From the NCBI GenBank assembly GCA_963971425.1, contig OZ020519.1:822028-886027 (forward strand): 64,000 nt of DNA, in the 5' to 3' direction. Within the stretch, counting starts at the first letter, position 1. Every line of letters begins with the position of its first letter. The DNA is from Bryoerythrophyllum caledonicum. Lineage: Eukaryota > Streptophyta > Bryopsida > Pottiales > Pottiaceae. The translations under genes and the position numbers were made by a program. A model generated the notes under the pieces. The model did no database searches. It had not been told where the DNA came from and saw only the letters and a program-made list of their open reading frames with translations. Positions 1 to 10,901 of this stretch are shown one piece after another.

Positions 1-318
1 TCGTGTCCAGTGTTGTGGACAGCTTTATTGACAACTCGAGGCTTGAACAAGTCTGGTAATTGGATTGAGTACAATCTAAATTCCTTGACGATGATCCGTT
101 CGAGCACCTGGTCTACATTCTTAACGAGTTGGTTAGTTCGTGGACAGCTTTGCGACCCTTCGTGTCCAGAGTTGTTGACAGCTTTGTGGACAACTCGAGG
201 CTTGAACAAATCTGGTAATTGGATTGAGTACAATCTAAATCCCTTGACGATGATCCGTTCGAGCACCTTGTCTACATTCTTAACGAGCTGGGTATTCTTG
301 GTGAGTAATTCGCGGCAT
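1..318. repeat. 159-bp tandem duplication
   Basis: The phrase TCGTGTCCAG..GTTG.GGACAGC starts at position 1 and again at 160. About 130 bp after each copy match closely, for example the shared CTCGAGGCTTGAACAA and GATGATCCGTTCGAGCACC. This is a two-unit direct repeat with a 159-bp period. No coding role is apparent; the long open frame across it only reflects the duplication. Confidence 0.8.
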
Positions 319-359
319 CTGGAGGAACCTTGAATTTTGGGCGTTATGAGTAGATGTCG

Positions 360-1815
360 ACGTGAGAAATAGAGACCTCGTATACGAGGTCTCCTTCACG
401 GACTTGTTCGAGTGGAATAGTAGAGCTGAAATCACATGATCATATGAGCAGTATTTGAAGGACATGTGTCAATATCGACGTGAATCAAATGGTGCATGAG
501 AATCGTGTGACCCATGACGTGGCATCTTTGCGCATTTATGAACGACGACAGTGCAATCAGGTGGTTGAATATGAGTCCTTAGAAGGGTATGTTGGCCCGT
601 GCAGGATGTGTTGAAGTGAGTAAAAAGGAGACCTCGTATACGAGGCCTCCTTCACATACTCCGTAACCTTAATTGTGCTACTGGTGTAAATCCGTCACTG
701 TGGATCCTCCAGCAAAATAGTATTACATTGCACACACCTGAATGTGGTCTATTTCTTCCTCGAAGCAGCTGACCGGGAAAGTTAGTATTTGTGTGGGCTA
801 AAGGTGGGTATGCTTGAGTGACGTGAGGTCATGAACGGGGGCACGACGTGGTGGAACAAGAGTCCTCATATGGGGTAGCGTGTTTAAGTTGGCCCCTGCA
901 GGATGTGTTGACGTGAGAAAAAAGAAGACCTCGTATACGAGGCCTTCTTCACATACTCCTTAACCAAATCTATGGTACTGGTGTAAATCCTTCACTGTGG
1001 GTCCTCAAGCGGAATAGTATCACATTGCACACACGTGAATGTGGTCTTTAGGCATCTCGAAGCAGCTGATCGAGAAAGTCTGAATTTATTGGGGCTAAAC
1101 ATGGGTAGTGTTGAGTGACGTGAGGTCATGGAGGGACACTAAAACAGGGTGTCGGTGTCTATGGGTTGTTTTGAGTTCGGTAAAATTCCTGGATGTGGGT
1201 CCTCTAGCGGTGTAGTATCACATTGCACACACCTGAAACCGGTGATGTCATCCTCGAAGTAGCTGACCGGGAATGTGAGTGTTTTTAGGGGCTGAAGGAG
1301 GAAACTGTTGTGTGTCGTGTGAACATGATTGGGAAGCCACCTGGTGGGTCTTGAGTCCTCGGATGGATGTGTTGTTCGGGTTGGCCCCTGCAGGAAGAAT
1401 GTTCGTAAGTAAAAGTAAGACCTCGTATATGAGGCCTCATTTATGAACTCTAAACTCGAAGCAGCTGACTTCGGTGAAAGTCCTGGATGTGGTTCCTCCA
1501 GCGGTGTAGTATCACATTGCACACACATGAAACCGGTTATATCCTCCTCGAAGCAACTGAACGGGAAAGTGAGTGATTTATTATATCCTTAAGGTGGGAA
1601 CGGTTGTGTGTCGCGAGAACATGATGGGGGCACCACGTGGTGGGATATGAGTCCTCGGATGAGTGTATTGTTCAGGTTAGCCCCTGCAGGAATTTTGATT
1701 CAGCTTAACAACCATGCCTCGTGGGCGTGGCACCCTAAACCGCCTAGATTGAATCATGGTTCAATCGGTGAACGTTTTTAAGGCCTCGTACACAAGGCCA
1801 TCTTTAATGATGATT
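360..1815. repeat. Diverged repeat array centred on a CTCGTATACGAG palindrome
   Basis: Units of roughly 260-490 bp each contain a palindrome: near 373-392 (a perfect 20-bp palindrome AGACCTCGTATACGAGGTCT), 628-650, 925-948, 1418-1436 and, more decayed, 1781-1800. Most units share other blocks, such as TGGCCCCTGCAGGA, CACATTGCACACAC and CTCGAAGCAGCTGACCGGGAA. I recognise no gene in this stretch. It lies just upstream of the ParB/methyltransferase-like gene and could be its promoter region, a decayed satellite or a transposon remnant. Confidence 0.7.
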
Positions 1816-1854
1816 GTGTGCATGATATGCCCACTTTATTGTGTGTTTTGGTAG

Positions 1855-4800
1855 GATGAACTTGGCCAAGGAAGCGGAGCTGTACGGGAGAATGCGATCG
1901 AGGAATCACAACCCATGGCAAGCGCTTCAAGTGATGAGGTGCTCCTGCAGGAAGCTAGTTTTTTTATATAATACTCTTTCTCATTATTGAACTGCTTATT
2001 TGCACTAAAAGATGTTGGTTCACTACATTGTCATTCTTGAATGGTGAAAGTACGAGAGGTAGAAGGTTTTATTTTGTATATATATGTGTATTTCAAAACG
2101 AAATTTTGTTCTAAATTCCTTATTTTTAGTTTGTTCTTAGGAGGAAGAGGTTAACACTCAGGATGACGAGGTTAACACTCAGGATGACGAGGCTCTTGAT
2201 GACAGTCCCAACACTCAGGTTTGTAACTCTCAAACTATTCTTGCAATCAGTTATTTGGATTTATCACTCTATGTTATTATTGTTTTAATGTTTATGGTTG
2301 GATTTTGTAGAACGTGCCCTCAATAGACTCCGAGGATTTGTCACCAAAATGCCCTGAAGGACTGATTAGTTCTCATGAAGGTGAAAAAGCAAGACGACTT
2401 CATCAGAAGTCTAATTTTGTGACCGTTCTTGAAAGCATGCGTGTTACAAAGGGACCCATTCATGTGCCTCTTTGCAGGATGATTGCCCTTCCTCGAGTCC
2501 GGCCAATTCAAGAAGTTGACGTTTGTGCATTGCAGAAACGTTTTGAAGGGGGCTATATTGATGGAGATCGCGCATTCTACCTTTCAATTTTTGATGACCA
2601 TGAGATGTCGCGTGAGGTTACACCTGACATAATGTCTTCTTGGAGCTCACATTGGATAGCAGCAAATGAGAAGTTTGAAGAGTTCTTAAAGGCAACTCCA
2701 GAGTTAGCCGTCCTCAGTGGCAAAATGTTTTTTGTCTGGGACGGAAATCATAGGTTCAATGCATGGTGGCGTTATATTTCTGAGCGACATTCAGATGACC
2801 TTGATTGGCATTATGCCGTCCAGAGCATGGTGCTAAATCCAACAGGCCAGATTTCAGTATTACTTAATTGTATGCACGATGTCAATTGGTAATTATTTCA
2901 ACTTTTGATCTTTCTTCCTATTTTTCTATGACTCTTTCTATAAGTGTAGTAATTTTGGATGAATCTATCTCTTTATGTATGATCATGTAGGTCTACACAG
3001 AATGATTTTGTGAAGACTAGCTTACCGGCAAAACTACAATGCATACGATATTATGGTGGGTTGAAATTGGAAGATTTCAAGGACCTCTTGACATCTGAAG
3101 ACTTTAATACATGCGCAAAAGTTCGACGGTCATGGGCTGCTTGGTTTCCGTTGACAGTTGATGTTTTCATTTCGTTCTTGTATCGGGTATGATATGCAAA
3201 CTCCTTTTATGTTCATGATTTTTATGAACTATGTCTTTTTATTTTTATTTTTTTTACTTTGTATTACTAATTTCATTCGTCTTGCAGCAAGACATTGCTC
3301 GCGCTTCAGATGAGGCTGCCATGGATTATGAAAAAAAGACACCTAAAGAGGAGAGAAGTGCAACAGGCGTGTGGAAGGTCATGAGCGATGCTGCGGCTAG
3401 CACTGTGAAGTCCATAAAAAGCAAGGACTTTCAAAAATACCTTGTTGTTGCAAATCCCAGTAATGGCGACGAGTTCTTTGATGAGGTAAATTCTTTGCAC
3501 ATTATTCTCATTAATCTTAGTTTCACTACAATATTTGGCCAATAATATTTCAACTCTATTTTCTAATAGTTGAATTCTCAATTCATATTTTGTAGATCAA
3601 TTTTCATTTCAGTCATTTCAAGAAGACTGAAATGACAATTGAGAAGCTTCAAAAAATTGCAACAGCTGCAGTTGAGCCCCGTTTCAAAGCAAGGTGGCTT
3701 CATTTTTGGAACTCGCCATCAGTTGTTCGTTCTGCTTTCCGCTTTCCACCTTCCCAATTCAGAGATGGCGCTCTTGATTCATTTCTTAATTGCGCTACAT
3801 TCTGGGCACAAGTAATATATCACTTCCTGCTCATTACTTGATCTTTGGTAGTAGTAATTATCAGATTGGTTAAGAATGTCATCTAACTTCATATATTGAT
3901 TGGTTTCAGCTGGAGGCAAAATTCATTGCTGATTTTGAAGATATTTGTGCAACAAGTACAATCTTAGTTAATTGGGAGGCTTCCCCTGGAATTGAAAAGT
4001 CGTCTGATTATGTTGAGAAATGGCGCATGATTCTCTGGGAGAAAGGATATATGGTCTTTGTTCAGTTGGGTTTAAAACCGCTCTTTCAGAAGAATTCAAA
4101 GCTGAATGAGTTGATGGGTGGTGATCTTGCCATTAAACGGCTCTTATATAGGTGTGTTATCTATTTAATCTCCAATTTTGTCTATATTCAAAGGATTATT
4201 GTATCTTCAGGGTTTATAATCCAATTAAAAATGATGTGTGCAGGTATATTGTTAGAGAGTTGTTGCCCAAGAATGCTCTTCAATCATCTGTATGCCCTTC
4301 TTTCATGTCGATGTGGATTCAACCTTCATCAGACTTGTGCGTCTTTACAGAGGTTGAGAAGAAGAAGTATTCCGTTCAAGTATTACATGGTCATGGATGG
4401 TATTTGGAATGCTCAGCCAATTTTGTTCCAGATGCAGAGAAAGACCTTTTCCAAGGTCTAACAGAGGTTTCAGTAGTGCCTGTTTCATCTCTACTAGGGG
4501 AGCCGGAGGTTGAAATTGTAGAGCAGTCATCGTCTCCACCAGTTTTAGCTCAAGAGGAAACCTTTGGTAAGAAGAAGCGGCTTTCGAAAGCTGACAAGGA
4601 AAAGCTTGTCAGGGATGCGGAGACTGCGAAGAAGGCTGAGATTCAAGCAGCAGTTGCAGCCGCCCTTGCTGAGAGAGGCACCTTGAATTTTTCCTTGATG
4701 CCTGATCCAACAAATATGACTAGGAACGAGGTCTTGGCATGGAACTCTCCTCCAGTCGTGACATCCTCTCAAGCCGCTGGTTCAAGCCTTGTTGAAATTA

Positions 4801-6350
4801 CAAGGTTGGAAGTTCAACAACGCAAGCAACGCTAGTTTCAGTTTTCTCAGTCCTCCGTTGCTCCGTTTCCAGTTGTCTCATCAAAGTGTTTTATCAAAAA
4901 TATATCACTTTTCTCTATCATGTAGTCTCTCTCGGAGACAGGAGGCCCACCGCAATTATGGGAGCAGCTACATCAGTTCATTTCAAAGGTTAGTCTTTGT
5001 TACCCTCATTTGATTTTGAATTCTCTAAATTACACTGATCCGGATTTGTTTACACCCACTTTGCTTCCAGGTTGGTGCAGGTAGAACACGGAAAGTTTCA
5101 AATGACAATTGCAGGCACACTGGATTGGATCTTGTTGTGGCTGACATTCCAGAGAATTTACCAGTGCCTGGGATCTCTCAATCCATTGATGCCATTCCTT
5201 TGTGGAATTCGAGGCCAGAAAATTATATTGATACTATTTTTGAGTTCGCTGACAATTATCTTCACGACAACGCTACTTTGCTTCTGCTTCATCCGAATGA
5301 TAGAGATCTACAACTTGAAATTGATGAATGTGCTTCCACATACGACTTCAAGCTACTCATCGATTGGTGGGCATTGAATGAGCTTCCTCTAGCTTTGCCT
5401 TGTGATCCTTCTGCGACAGTAAGTACTATAAACAATTTTTTGATAATTTTTAGCTATAGTCTTAAGCTTCTCCATACTATATCTAATCCATAATTGTATA
5501 TATTGTTTCTTTCTCAGGGGACGCAATTCTGTGTTCAGCTATTTGTTCGTGACTCTCCCATCGTCTCGAAATTCTTTGTTCGCTCTCCACTTGTTGAGCT
5601 CGATATCTTGTTCAATCCGGTGAATGTTGCTTCACAGCTCATGCATGGCGACTCACCATGGCGAGGGGCTCGTGAGAAAGCGGTTGATCTCATGAAAACC
5701 ATTCTTGAATCCCTCACAGAAGTTGGGGATATTGTCTTAGATTGGAATGCCTCTACGGGTAAGCATTCCTATATATATATGCTGAATACTTTATTTCTAT
5801 ATTTTTTCACTTCTGATTTATCTTTTCTATTGATATGTATTATCTAGGTCCAACTATTTGGGTGTGTCAATCAATGGGCAGACATGTATAGGCCTTTGAA
5901 GAAGACTCAGATATTTTTCAGTCATTGCTCGCACCGCTAATTCCAAAGTTAGCTACGGAATTGGTAGTGGAGAGGAGGAAGAACTTGCGACGTACTCAAG
6001 GAGAACCACCACAGAAGAAGCAAAAAAACAGTCGTATTCCTTTTTATACGTAAGTTCAACCCAATTTTTTTTTTCATCGTTGTTATTAAAATTTTTGTAC
6101 GTTATCAATTTCAACCCTAAGCCTCATTGTGTCTCTGTTTATTTGCAGAGCTCTGCCGCTACTGTCATCTCCAGATTCTTCCTTTTCTTTACCTATCCGG
6201 GCTAAGAGAACTGCGGAGATACAATCAACTATGAAATCTCCTCCAGCAACACGTCAGCGGCAGAGGTATCACAAAGATGTACTCCGTTATGTGGAGGTAG
6301 AGGCAGAGGTTGGTAATGAAAGCGAGGGTAGTTCAGATGGCACGGAGTAG
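1855..6350 (+). CDS. ParB/Srx-like plus DNA methyltransferase-like protein, 13 exons, one internal stop
   Basis: Thirteen exons join in frame: 1855-1938, 2141-2218, 2311-2888, 2991-3186, 3288-3485, 3596-3811, 3910-4151, 4244-4811, 4926-4988, 5071-5418, 5518-5758, 5848-6049 and 6149-6350, about 1,070 codons. The 5' end is uncertain: the first usable ATG is at 1915, and the frame is open up to an acceptor-like site at 1854. Exon 3 has a ParB/sulfiredoxin-fold signature (IHVPL near its start, later DGNHRFNAW). Exon 8 carries a charged, alanine-rich helix. Exons 10-12 follow the order of a beta-class amino-methyltransferase: VVADIPENL in place of a DPPY catalytic motif, then GDIVLDWNASTG in place of the SAM-binding DPFxGxGT motif, then GRH. 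Both catalytic motifs are degenerate. A TAG at 5889-5891 interrupts exon 12, although the frame stays open and spliced beyond it. It may be a pseudogene or encode a truncated protein. The family assignment rests on motifs only. Confidence 0.7.
5889..5891 (+). other. In-frame TAG inside the methyltransferase-like domain
   Basis: Exon 11 ends with one base of a Gly codon and exon 12 supplies the other two, which fixes the frame. Reading on gives ..SMGRHV-TAG-AFEEDSDIF. In beta-class methyltransferases the GR..xGxE.D..F pattern normally runs straight through here. The stop is therefore either a recent nonsense mutation or a true early end. About 119 codons lie downstream. Confidence 0.8.
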
Positions 6351-6956
6351 TTGTTTTGAAATTTTTGTACTCATTTTCATTTCTGATTGAGTAAAATCTT
6401 ATTTGCCAGTCCAACTAAAGCCAACCCAAAATGGATGCTCTTCTTGTAAACGCTTTCATTGTACCCATTCAAATTTAAATTGGAACATGCCCTTTAGTTT
6501 GCTACCCTCTTATAAGCTATTTGGACACGGAATAATTACATACCACATGAATCACAACTTTAAACTTAATATTCCAATTTGTAACTTCGTACAAAACTAT
6601 CAGATTGATTAGTCTACTAGTCTGTCATTGAGTAATGGATCTGAATTAAGTAGCATATACAAGGCAAGGCTGGATTATAAAATGTACACTGAACAACATA
6701 TACTATATTGCTTGTATCGTAAATCGTACATACAAAAATACATTCAAAACAAATAAATGAGTTGTTTTATAATGAGCAAATACATACATGACTTTTTCAA
6801 TATTAAAAATCTATAGAAAATCTATAGATATATTTATCTATACTCCACGAAGAAGACGTAGTTTTTGTAGGGCTAAGTAAAAAATGAACAATATACCGTA
6901 CGCTACGGTCAGTTTCGGCAAGCAAGTGCCAAAGCATTTATATATTTTTGTCACAT
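6351..6956. other. AT-rich intergenic DNA
   Basis: This is the 3' flank of the ParB/methyltransferase-like gene. It is AT-rich, and I see no coding frame, RNA gene or repeat that I can support. Confidence 0.6.
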
Positions 6957-7113
6957 TGATTCGACACAATGGATATCACATAGTTATTGCACGAGTATCA
7001 CCTAGATCTTGTACGGGTGTCACCTTGGTATTACATAGATATCGCCTAGCCAAACCTCTTGAAATTTCCAAAATTTTGGACAAGTCCCCATTTTGAATTA
7101 ATTATGTACGAAA
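6957..7113 (+). repeat. Dispersed repeat, copy 1 (partner near 23.44-23.59 kb)
   Basis: This stretch shares blocks in the same order and strand with about 23437-23590: ACACAATGGATATCAC, several ..TATCACCTAG.. steps, AAATTTTGGACAA and TAATTATGTACGAAA. It lies just outside the left end of the Tc1 element. The nature of the parent element is unknown. Confidence 0.7.
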
Positions 7114-8174
7114 CTGACCATAGCATAAGGGTAGATACAATCTTGATTTTGTAAACCCTAAACTCTAAATCCAAAATTCCAAGTCTCTAAATCAACGTTC
7201 AAGTACAATAGGGTGACATTCAAATTGGCCGTTTAGTAGTTCCAGGGATAGTGTCCTACACTGCTGCCAACTTTGACACCCTCCCCAAAGCTGAGAAATT
7301 GTTATTTTACCATGAAAATTTGGGGACAGCATCATCTTTATGTTGAAAACATGCATACCAAACTTCAAGTCCAGGAGACTTATACAAAAAAACTTATGCA
7401 AGATCTACCAACATGGGATAGCTGTGAGAAAAGTGTCATAGCTGCCAACTTTGACACCCTCCCAAGAATTGAGGAATTTTTTTTTGCCCATGAAATTTTT
7501 GGAGCAAAATTTTTTTATGTTGTTTGCATGTGTGGAAAATTTCAAGTCCAAAAGACCCATAAAAAAAATAATATTCCAAATCTACCAACATGTGTGGTTT
7601 TGAGAAACAAAGGGGAAAACCATTTTACTACTTCCAACTTTGACGCCCTCCTTAGGATTGAATTTTTGTTGATACATAGTGAAATTTTTGGCACAAGATC
7701 ATCTCTATGCCGGTAACATGTGAGATAAATTTCAAAGCCAAAAGATGTACACAAAAAAGTTATTCCATATCTATCAACATGTGTAACTATGATAAACAAT
7801 TTGAAGGTCATATTGAAAATGTCAAAATATCTTTGACACCTCATGCTATTTCATTGAACTCAATCATGTGAGTAAGCCACCAAACATAAATGCTTCTCAA
7901 AAAGATCAATAACATCTAAATGAAGAAGTGAAGAGGTGTTCCATGCAGAAGAATCCACTTGGCCATAAAGTGTGCATTAGACACATGACAAATTTTTTCT
8001 TCTAAATATCTATTGAACACTATGTAAAGGGAATGGTGTGTGTGATTTGTGATAGACTGAATGTTGAGACAATCCTCAAAACAGAGAGTGTTGTATTGTG
8101 GGATGCATGAGTGTTGATTCATGATGAGTGATTAAGAGCATAACGATTTTTCATGGATGCATATGGGCTTGTGT

Positions 8175-8365
8175 TTTGGAGACCCTTCTCTCTCCTCTCT
8201 GCTCCAGCGCCTTGGCTCCCTTCTCTCCCCCTTGCTCTGCTCCAGCCCTGTTCTCCTTCCTCTGCCAACTGTCACGTATCAATCCTGCAACCCCCTTTGC
8301 TCTGCTCTAGCCCCTTGGCCCCCTTCTCTCCCCCTTGCTCTGCTCTAACCTCTACTCTACTGCTG
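8175..8365 (+). repeat. Pyrimidine-rich duplicated leader upstream of the transposase
   Basis: CTTGGCTCCCTTCTCTCCCC and CTTGGCCCCCTTCTCTCCCC are two copies about 110 bp apart, each next to CTTGCTCTGCTC. The strand is almost pure C/T. It lies between the left arm and the transposase start, and may be the promoter or leader of the transposase transcript. This role is inferred from position only. Confidence 0.5.
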
Positions 8366-8393
8366 TAGCTAGCATCACGCACTCTATAAGTTT

Positions 8394-9404
8394 ATGATGG
8401 CAATTTCAAATGAAATTCGTGCTTGCATCATAGGTTTGAGTGAGGGAGGATTTACAAGAGTTCAAATTGCAGCTACTGTTGGAGTTCCTATTAGAACAGT
8501 TATAAGGTTAGTAAAAACATTTAGAGAAGATAGAACCTACAAGCGCAAACCTTGCGGTGGAAGTCACGCTAAAAAGCTTAGTGATAGAGATGTTCGTAGT
8601 ATTGTGCATTACTCAAAAATTCATCGTTGCTCTTCACTCTCAGAGATTACCAATGCATGTCCTACTCAAGTGTGTAGACGTACTATTCAAAGGGTCTTAC
8701 ATAAAAATGGCATTTTTAGTCGAATTGCAGTCAAAAAACCTTTTTTGATACCTCGTCACATGTCTCAACGATTAGCTTTTGCTCAGAAGTACCGTGGATG
8801 GAGTGCAAAAGAGTGGGAGCGTGTTGTTTGGACAGATGAATCTACTTTTGAAATTGGAAAAAATTCTCGGCAAATTCATGTTTGGAGAAGTGCATACGAG
8901 CGTTATTCATCAAGTTGTCTAGCTCCTACTTTTAAAAGTGGAAAGACTTCTTTAATGATTTGGGGCGCATTTGCCGGAGGACAAAAGTCAGAACTTGTCT
9001 TTATACCTAAAGGTCAACGTTCTGCTAAGGATTTTATAGAAGTGGTTTACGATGCCAAATTGGTTCATTTCATGGGTCAAATTCCACAAGGAGTGCTTAT
9101 GGAAGATGGGGCACCCGTCCATAGGAGCAAAATATGTGAAGAATGGAGACAAAGCCACCTTCTCGAAAAGCTCAACTGGCCTGCAAACTCTCCCGATCTC
9201 AATCCAATCGAGAACGTTTGGAGGATGTTAAAAGATGTTGTGCAACATGGAAAACAATGCCATAGAAGCTTAGATGTGTTGAAGGTAGTTCTTGAAAGAG
9301 AGTGGAAGTTAGTCAATGGTACAAAGCTCCTTCAACTATGTCATTCTATGCCCTCCAGGTTACTAGCAGTGATTGACGCTAATGGAGGACATACACGTTG
9401 GTAG
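8394..9404 (+). CDS. Tc1-type DD34E transposase
   Basis: This is a single uninterrupted 336-residue frame, the usual length for Tc1 transposases. Residues ~5-110 look like paired helix-turn-helix DNA-binding modules (GFTRVQIAATVGVPIRTVIR, later RRTIQRVLHKNGI). The catalytic triad is visible: D in VVWTDEST (~residue 150), D in LMEDGAPVH (~240) and E in SPDLNPIENVW (~275). There are 34 residues between the second and third, so this is DD34E. The protein cuts and pastes the surrounding element by binding its inverted repeats in the nucleus. Start: two adjacent ATGs at 8394 and 8397. The stop lies just inside the right inverted repeat, so the last codons and the arm overlap. The intact frame suggests recent activity. 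Confidence 0.93.
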   Translation: MMAISNEIRACIIGLSEGGFTRVQIAATVGVPIRTVIRLVKTFREDRTYKRKPCGGSHAKKLSDRDVRSIVHYSKIHRCSSLSEITNACPTQVCRRTIQRVLHKNGIFSRIAVKKPFLIPRHMSQRLAFAQKYRGWSAKEWERVVWTDESTFEIGKNSRQIHVWRSAYERYSSSCLAPTFKSGKTSLMIWGAFAGGQKSELVFIPKGQRSAKDFIEVVYDAKLVHFMGQIPQGVLMEDGAPVHRSKICEEWRQSHLLEKLNWPANSPDLNPIENVWRMLKDVVQHGKQCHRSLDVLKVVLEREWKLVNGTKLLQLCHSMPSRLLAVIDANGGHTRW

Positions 9405-9987
9405 ATATGGAATAACTTTTTTGTGTACATCTTTTGGCTTTGAAATTTATCTCACATGTTACCGGCATAGAGATGATCTTGTGCCAAAAATTTCACTATG
9501 TACCAACATAGAAGTAGTAAAATGGTTTTCAATCCTAAGGAGGGCGTCAAAGTTGGAAGTAGTAAAATGGTTTTCCCCTTTGTTTCTCAAAACTACACAT
9601 GTTGGTAGATTTGGAATATTATTTATTTTATGGGTCTTTTGGACTTGAAATTTTCCACCCATGCAAACAACATAAAAAAAATTTTGCTCCAAAAATTTCA
9701 TGGGCAAAAAAAATTTCCTCAATTCTTGGGAGGGTGTCAAAGTTGGCAGCTATGACACTATTCTCACAGCTATCCCATGTTGGTAGATCTTGCATAAGTT
9801 TTTTTGTATAAGTCTCCTGGACTTGAAGTTTGATATGCATGTTTTCAACATAAAGATGATGTTGTCCCCAAATTTTCATGGTAAAATAACAATTTCTCAG
9901 CTTTGGGGAGGGTATCAAAGTTGGCAGCAGTGTAGGACACTATCCCTGGAACTACTAAACGGCCAATTTGAATGTCACCCTATTGTA

Positions 9988-10313
9988 CACTATACATCAT
10001 GCTAACACACAAAATCTGAGATTTCTATAATAATGAGAATGCGAGGCCTTTCATCCACGGCCATAGGGTATTTTTTGAAACTAGAGCAAGTTATCCTTTT
10101 TTTTTATCCAACACTATCATTATAGTGTAAAATAATCCACGGCCATAGGCCCTCTTGTGAGCTAAAAAAAATGTTTTAAGCACAGAAACTTGTTTTTAAA
10201 CTCACTTTTTTCTGCTCACAAAGGGAGATATTTCTGCTCACCGCTCACTGCTCACTGCTCACAACATAGCATTCCCCGCCTATCGGCTCTCGACTCTGCC
10301 ATTCTCGCCAACT
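9988..10313. other. Intergenic DNA with a short CTGCTCAC repeat
   Basis: There is no supported gene. Around 10212-10262 the octamer-like phrase TGCTCAC recurs five times (TTTCTGCTCACAAAG, then CTGCTCACCGCTCACTGCTCACTGCTCAC). The phrase CCACGGCCATAGG also occurs twice, at about 10057 and 10138. Confidence 0.5.
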
Positions 10314-10592
10314 TCAAGATCCGACCTTCACGCCCTTCGCGTTTGCCCATCCCATGTGCACAAGGAAGAGAAAGTTGTCCACTTCCCGACCCTTGTGCAA
10401 ACCTATCGCTGGGTCCAGGTGATATGTTCGACTTTGCTCTAGGACAAAAACGCTCCAGTGACCCTTATCATGGTAAGGGACGATAAGGGTATTGGGCGAC
10501 TTGTAGGTGGTACGAAACGAGCCGCTGAGAAAGCTCACGATGTCATCAGAGTCCTTCTCAGAGTCCGCCAGATAGCATTGCAACGTCGCCAA
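10314..10592 (-). pseudogene. Ulp1/C48 cysteine-protease-like fragment
   Basis: The minus-strand frame contains LIVPYHDKGHWSVFVLEQ followed by YHLDP. This matches the His (GHW) and Asp (LDP) region of Ulp1/SENP-type C48 peptidase domains often carried by plant DNA transposons. Only about 92 residues are open, and no Cys/Gln end of the catalytic triad follows. It is probably the C-terminal remains of the coding complex that runs on the same strand up to 15.4 kb. Active SUMO-protease function is unlikely. Confidence 0.6.
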
Positions 10593-10901
10593 TAACCAGT
10601 TGTGCGTGCGATGATACTGGATTCAAACATGCTCCTTCGTACGGTAGACGACATGCCTAAGGAGGAAATCCAGAAATGTCCCTTCCATTTCCTGCTTGTC
10701 CTTTAGCACGCAATGTCAGTCCACTAGTGCAAACGAGACATCCACAACTTGCCGAAGGTCTGGACCGAAAAACCTCATACCCCTAGTCAGGTCCTTCGGG
10801 TAAATAAAACGAGGCCTGAAATTTAGAAGAAAAGGGATGTTATACAAAAGGTGCCGATAAACAACAGGTGTCGGAGAACATGATAAAATAGACGACGATA
10901 C

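Larger units (their letters stand above)
7206..9985 (+). mobile_element. Tc1/mariner-superfamily transposon with ~590-bp terminal inverted repeats
   Basis: The element starts CAATAGGGTGACATTCAAAT at 7206 and ends with the inverse at 9985. A TA dinucleotide flanks each side (7204-7205 and 9986-9987), the target duplication expected of Tc1/mariner. The inverted arms run about 7206-7789 and 9395-9985. Each arm is built from three diverged sub-repeats beginning with GCCAACTTTGACACCCTCC or a variant (near 7267, 7443 and 7631 on the left). The element encodes one intact transposase. Two foldback elements at 49.1 and 59.5 kb are made of the same sub-repeats. Confidence 0.9.

Noticed and set aside
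4812..4925. Stop TAG at 4833 considered as the end of the ParB/methyltransferase-like gene
   Set aside because: A 114-base GT-AG intron removes it and keeps phase into an exon leading to the methyltransferase-like domain.
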